From the NCBI RefSeq assembly GCF_023744375.2, contig NZ_CP146284.1, forward strand, positions 1,550,001 through 1,614,000: DNA of 64,000 nucleotides, written 5' to 3'. The notes under the pieces were generated by a model, which saw nothing but the letters and a program-made list of their open reading frames with translations, did not search any database and had not been told where the DNA came from. The DNA is from Parabacteroides sp. AD58. Its GTDB lineage: Bacteria; Bacteroidota; Bacteroidia; Bacteroidales; Tannerellaceae. The position numbers were made by a program, and so were the translations under genes. Positions 60,554 to 64,000 of this stretch are shown here, piece by piece. Within the stretch, counting starts at the first letter, position 1; every line of letters begins with the position of its first letter.

Positions 60554-62185
60554 ATGGATAATGCAATTTTTAGATTTCCCAAACCAGAGAACGAACCGGT
60601 AAAATCATATGCTCCCGGTTCAAGTGAAAAAAAAGCTTTAAAAAGTGCATTAGCACAATTAGCTTCAGAAAAATGGGAAATACCTCTTATTATTGGTGGA
60701 AAAGAAGTTTATACAGGTAACACTGGTAATGTAGTTATGCCGCACGATCACCATCATGTTTTGGCTACTTACCACAAGGCTGGTGAAAAAGAAGTACAGA
60801 TGGCTATTGATGCAGCTATGAAAGCTCACAAAGAATGGTCTGATCTGCCTTGGGTAGAACGTGCATCTCTAATGTTGCGTGTAGCAGAACTTTTGTCAAC
60901 CAAATACCGTTATGTATTGAACGCATCGGTTATGTTAGGACAAAGTAAGAACCCGTTCCAAGCAGAAATTGATGCTCCTTGCGAATTAATCGATTTTCTT
61001 CGCTTCAGTACATTCTATGCCAGCCAGGTTTACGCTGACCAACCTTATTCAGAAAAAGGTACCCTTAACCGGATGGAATACCGTGCCTTGGAAGGTTTCG
61101 TCTTTTCACTGACCCCGTTTAATTTCACTTCCATTGCTTCTAACTTGAATATGGCTCCAGCCATGATGGGTAATGTTGCCGTATGGAAACCATCTACAAC
61201 TGCTTTGTATTCTAACTACTTCCTGATGAAAGTATTCAAAGAGGCAGGCCTGCCTGATGGTGTTGTTAACTTCATTCCGGGTCAAGGAAGTGTTATCGGT
61301 AAAGTTATTACAGCAAGTCCTGACTTAGCAGGTTTCCACTTTACTGGTTCTACAACAACATTCAACACATTGTGGCGTCAGATAGGTGAAAACTTAGGAC
61401 ATTACAAATCATATCCGAAGATTGTAGGAGAAACTGGTGGTAAGAATTATATCTTTGCTCATCCGTCAGCATCTGCATTAGACGTAGCAACAGCTATTGT
61501 AAGAGGTGCTTTCGAATATCAAGGTCAGAAATGTTCAGCAGGTTCTCGTGCTTATATTCCAGCTTCTTTATGGAAGGAAGTTAAAGAATATGTAGGTGAC
61601 ATGCTGAAAGAAATCAAGATGGGTGATGTTCGTGACTTCAGCAACTTCATCAATGCCGTTATCGACGAAGCTTCATTCGATAACATCATGAGTTATATCG
61701 AATATGCAAAGCAATCACCAGACGCTGAAATTGTATTTGGTGGACATGGAGATAAATCAGTAGGTTACTTTGTTGAACCAACTGTCATCCAGACAACCGA
61801 TCCGATGTTCAAGAGTATGGTAGAAGAAATCTTTGGTCCGGTTATAACTGTTTACGTATATGAAGACAAAGATTACGAAGAAACATTACGTCTTTGCGAT
61901 CGTACATCTCCATATGGTTTGACAGGCTCAATCTTTGCATACGACCGTTATGCTATTGATAAGGCATTTAACATTTTACGCTATTCAGCTGGTAACTTCT
62001 ACATCAACGATAAACCGACAGGAGCTGTAATTGCTCAGCAGCCGTTTGGTGGTTCTCGTGCTTCTGGTACAAACGATAAGGCTGGTGGTCCATTGAACTT
62101 AATCCGCTGGACAAATCCTCGTTGTATCAAGGAAACATTAGTACCTCCTACCAGCTACGGTTATCCGTTCTTAGGAGAAGAATAA
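60554..62185 (+). CDS. pruA: L-glutamate gamma-semialdehyde dehydrogenase (delta-1-pyrroline-5-carboxylate dehydrogenase)
   Basis: 543 residues. NAD-dependent oxidation of glutamate semialdehyde to glutamate, second step of proline breakdown. The catalytic Glu is in KIVGETGGKNYIFAHP (about 295) and the Cys in FEYQGQKCSAGSRAYIP (about 328). The start MDNAIFRFPKPENEPVKSYA and the end SRASGTNDKAGGPLNL are typical of the monofunctional PruA type. Codon use suggests strong expression. The proline dehydrogenase gene follows 42 bp later. Confidence 0.96.
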   Translation: MDNAIFRFPKPENEPVKSYAPGSSEKKALKSALAQLASEKWEIPLIIGGKEVYTGNTGNVVMPHDHHHVLATYHKAGEKEVQMAIDAAMKAHKEWSDLPWVERASLMLRVAELLSTKYRYVLNASVMLGQSKNPFQAEIDAPCELIDFLRFSTFYASQVYADQPYSEKGTLNRMEYRALEGFVFSLTPFNFTSIASNLNMAPAMMGNVAVWKPSTTALYSNYFLMKVFKEAGLPDGVVNFIPGQGSVIGKVITASPDLAGFHFTGSTTTFNTLWRQIGENLGHYKSYPKIVGETGGKNYIFAHPSASALDVATAIVRGAFEYQGQKCSAGSRAYIPASLWKEVKEYVGDMLKEIKMGDVRDFSNFINAVIDEASFDNIMSYIEYAKQSPDAEIVFGGHGDKSVGYFVEPTVIQTTDPMFKSMVEEIFGPVITVYVYEDKDYEETLRLCDRTSPYGLTGSIFAYDRYAIDKAFNILRYSAGNFYINDKPTGAVIAQQPFGGSRASGTNDKAGGPLNLIRWTNPRCIKETLVPPTSYGYPFLGEE

Positions 62186-62227
62186 TTTATCAAGTTTATC
62201 CGTTAACCTTGTAATTACGTGACAATC

Positions 62228-63397
62228 ATGCTTGATTTTAATAATACAGAAATTGCCTTTTCGGCAAAAAGTGAAGGTGAGCTGAAAAATGCTTACCTTC
62301 TGTTCAATACGATCAAATATCCCGGTTTGGTTAAGTTTGCCAAATGGGCTACTCTGATCGCGTTGAAGATCCATTTTCCACTGGCATGGGCCGTTAAGCC
62401 CACACTTTATAAACAATTTGTCGGTGGTGAGACCTTGCAGGATTGTGAAAAAGCGATCAATCATTTGAAGGAGTTCAATGTGATGTCAACACTTGACTTC
62501 TCGGCTGAAGGTGAACAAACCCCTGAAGGAATCCAAGCTACATTTGATGAAACTATCCGTTCCATCGATTATGCAAAGGAAAATAAAAACCTCGCTTATG
62601 CGGTATTCAAACCTTCTACCATCACAACAGATGAATTGCTCGCTAAAGCTTCAGAAAGACACAGTGAACTGACAATTGAGGAAGTAAAAGCCTTCCGGGA
62701 ATTTAAAGAACGATTCATGGCTTTATGCCAGCGAGCATATGAGAATGATGTTCGCATTCTGGTTGATGCGGAAGATTACTGCTTCCAAGACGCCATCGAT
62801 AAATTGACAGACGATGCCATGCGCAAATTTAACAAGAAGCGTGCAATCGTTTTTGCAACATTACAGATGTACCGGCATGACCGTATGGCTTATCTGCAAA
62901 AAATATACGCAGACGCTATTGAAAAAGATTATATTCCGGGTATTAAGTTCGTACGTGGAGCTTACATGGAAGAAGAACGGGCTCGTGCAGCTGCTATGGG
63001 TTATCCCGACCCTATTTGCAAAGACAAACAGGCTACTGACGAAAATTATGACGCGGGTGTACGTTTTGTCGTTGATCATATCGATCGTTTCGAAATGTTC
63101 ATGGGCACTCACAATGAAGAAAGTAATTACAAGTTAGCCAAATTGATAGAAGAAAAAGGATTAAAGAAAAATGATCCTCGAATCTTCTTCGCCCAATTGT
63201 TGGGTATGAGCGACAATATATCGTTCAATCTGGCTCATGAGGGATATAATGTTACTAAATATGTTCCTTATGCAAAGGTCAATGATGTACTTCCATACCT
63301 AATTCGGCGGGCAGAAGAAAATACGTCAGTTGCAGGACAAACTGGTCGTGAACTTCGCATGCTGAAAGCGGAAATGGAACGCAGAAAAAGAAAATAA
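62228..63397 (+). CDS. Proline dehydrogenase
   Basis: 389 residues from the ATG opening MLDFNNTEIAFSAKSEGELK; a GTG three codons upstream is possible. FAD-dependent (beta/alpha)8 barrel, monofunctional. Blocks seen are FVGGETLQDCEKAINHLKEF, RILVDAEDYCFQ, GIKFVRGAYMEEERARAAAM, FMGTHNEESN and FFAQLLGMSDNISFNLAHEG. With pruA it converts proline to glutamate. A terminator follows at 63449. Confidence 0.93.
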   Translation: MLDFNNTEIAFSAKSEGELKNAYLLFNTIKYPGLVKFAKWATLIALKIHFPLAWAVKPTLYKQFVGGETLQDCEKAINHLKEFNVMSTLDFSAEGEQTPEGIQATFDETIRSIDYAKENKNLAYAVFKPSTITTDELLAKASERHSELTIEEVKAFREFKERFMALCQRAYENDVRILVDAEDYCFQDAIDKLTDDAMRKFNKKRAIVFATLQMYRHDRMAYLQKIYADAIEKDYIPGIKFVRGAYMEEERARAAAMGYPDPICKDKQATDENYDAGVRFVVDHIDRFEMFMGTHNEESNYKLAKLIEEKGLKKNDPRIFFAQLLGMSDNISFNLAHEGYNVTKYVPYAKVNDVLPYLIRRAEENTSVAGQTGRELRMLKAEMERRKRK

Positions 63398-63448
63398 GAG
63401 TAAGACAATGCTCTTAATGAAGACTGATATTTGACCGATAATACACAG

Positions 63449-63502
63449 ATACCGGAGACAAAAGATGATGTTGCAGAAACAAATACTTTTGTTCTCCGGT
63501 AT
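63449..63502 (+). terminator. Terminator of the pruA operon
   Basis: ATACCGGAGA and TCTCCGGTAT arms, extended by AAAAG/CTTTT, and followed by TTTTTATTTT. Confidence 0.85.
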
Positions 63503-63554
63503 TTTTATTTTACAAAGAATAATTATCAGCTAAACACTTCATAAAAAAATATCA

Positions 63555-63562
63555 TAACTTTG
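63555..63562 (+). promoter_or_regulatory. Promoter -7 box of the DUF4250 gene
   Basis: TAACTTTG followed by CACC, 46 bp before the start codon. Confidence 0.6.
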
Positions 63563-63608
63563 CACCTCGAAAATAAGGTTATCAGATTTATAATAAATAA
63601 AAAAACAA

Positions 63609-63785
63609 ATGGAACTACCTAAAGACCCGATGATTCTGTTTAGCTTCATCAATACAAACTTAAGAGACAACTACAAGTCGCTCGATGAATTATGCGAAGA
63701 TATGCACGTGAACAAGAAAAATATTGTAGAAGAACTGGAATCCGTAGGATTTGAATATAACCCAAATCAAAACAAATTTTGGTAA
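63609..63785 (+). CDS. DUF4250 domain-containing protein
   Basis: 58 residues: MELPKDPMILFSFINTNLRD, then YKSLDELCEDMHVNKKNIVE and FEYNPNQNKFW. These match DUF4250, a small family of Bacteroidales and Clostridia with a helix-turn-helix-like middle. Role unknown. Own promoter; it is a single gene before gdhA. Confidence 0.85.
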   Translation: MELPKDPMILFSFINTNLRDNYKSLDELCEDMHVNKKNIVEELESVGFEYNPNQNKFW

Positions 63786-63890
63786 GCTTTTTATATAACA
63801 AATTTTGCTTCTCAAAGGTTGTATGCTTAATAACATACGGAACATCTTGCAAATTGTAAGCTAAAACCTTGTATATTCCAGTTCAATCGC

Positions 63891-63898
63891 TACCTTTG
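63891..63898 (+). promoter_or_regulatory. Promoter -7 box of gdhA
   Basis: TACCTTTG, 33 bp before the start codon; CTTG at 63869-63872 is a weak -33 candidate with 18-bp spacing. Confidence 0.6.
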
Positions 63899-63931
63899 TA
63901 ATCATAATGTTAGACTTAAAGCAATTACAAC

Positions 63932-64000
63932 ATGAAAACAGAAGCGATTTTATCATCACTGGAAGCTAAGCACCCGGGAGAGAAAGAGTACTTGCAAGCT
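63932..64000 (+). CDS. gdhA: Glutamate dehydrogenase, NADP-type (3' cut by window edge)
   Basis: Only 23 codons are present: MKTEAILSSLEAKHPGEKEY then LQA. This N-terminal helix matches the start of Bacteroides NADP-dependent glutamate dehydrogenases (a hexameric enzyme assimilating ammonia). It lies next to proline catabolism genes that yield glutamate. The assignment rests on a short stretch and on the strong promoter. Confidence 0.6.
   Translation, partial: MKTEAILSSLEAKHPGEKEYLQA

Overview
The window reads as the chromosome of a Bacteroidales bacterium, probably Parabacteroides or a close relative. The reasons are the Bacteroidetes promoter form (TAnnTTTG, often TACCTTTGC) ahead of many genes, Bacteroidales-typical families (DUF4837, DUF4923, DUF4491, DUF4250, DUF5063, DUF285), a predicted inositol-sphingolipid cluster, a type B L31 protein and CTnDOT-like conjugation remnants. 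The species call is inference; no marker gene here fixes it.

Layout. 1-3545 is the end of a tryptophan operon (trpG-D-C-F-A). A tRNA-Ser (3750-3834) is followed by a degraded accessory island, about 4.1-24.5 kb. In order it holds a broken tyrosine integrase; a leftward five-gene operon that looks like an anti-phage or conflict system (calcineurin-like phosphoesterase, HSP90-like GHKL ATPase, HNH protein with an ABC-3C-type C-terminal region, ABC-3C middle component, DUF2326-type ABC ATPase); a rightward array of small conjugative-element genes including PcfK and PcfJ; a leftward lysozyme and a traQ fragment fused to an ISAon1-type transposase remnant; further transposase debris with a 116-nt nested inverted repeat; and two large intracellular-looking DUF285 repeat proteins. 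The transfer operon is missing and both element ends are damaged, so this is best read as a decayed integrative conjugative element that still carries an intact defence cassette.

24.5-64 kb is largely core chromosome: a protease-like PDZ protein, an acetyltransferase pseudogene, secG/lptE/sigma-54 activator, a four-gene phospholipid-type operon (cytidylyltransferase, SDR, CDP-alcohol phosphotransferase, acyltransferase), pdxA, an inositol-phosphoceramide-type cluster (PgpA-like phosphatase, CDP-alcohol phosphotransferase, AUR1-like PAP2), rlmN, rpmE2, fba, a fucosidase operon, ftsK, RNA-modifying genes, a cation-diffusion transporter, initiator tRNA-Met, a TetR-KASIII-FabG group, the threonine operon (thrA, an ApgM-family proposed homoserine kinase, thrC), proline catabolism (pruA and proline dehydrogenase), a DUF4250 gene and the start of gdhA.

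A family of hairpins sharing a core close to AACGAGAATTAAAAAC recurs at 26.1, 36.3, 51.1 and 54.6 kb, mostly between convergent genes, and probably acts as bidirectional terminators. Several annotated starts were moved downstream because a good promoter overlaps or lies after the longer in-frame start (pgpA-like, cytidylyltransferase, protease-like gene).
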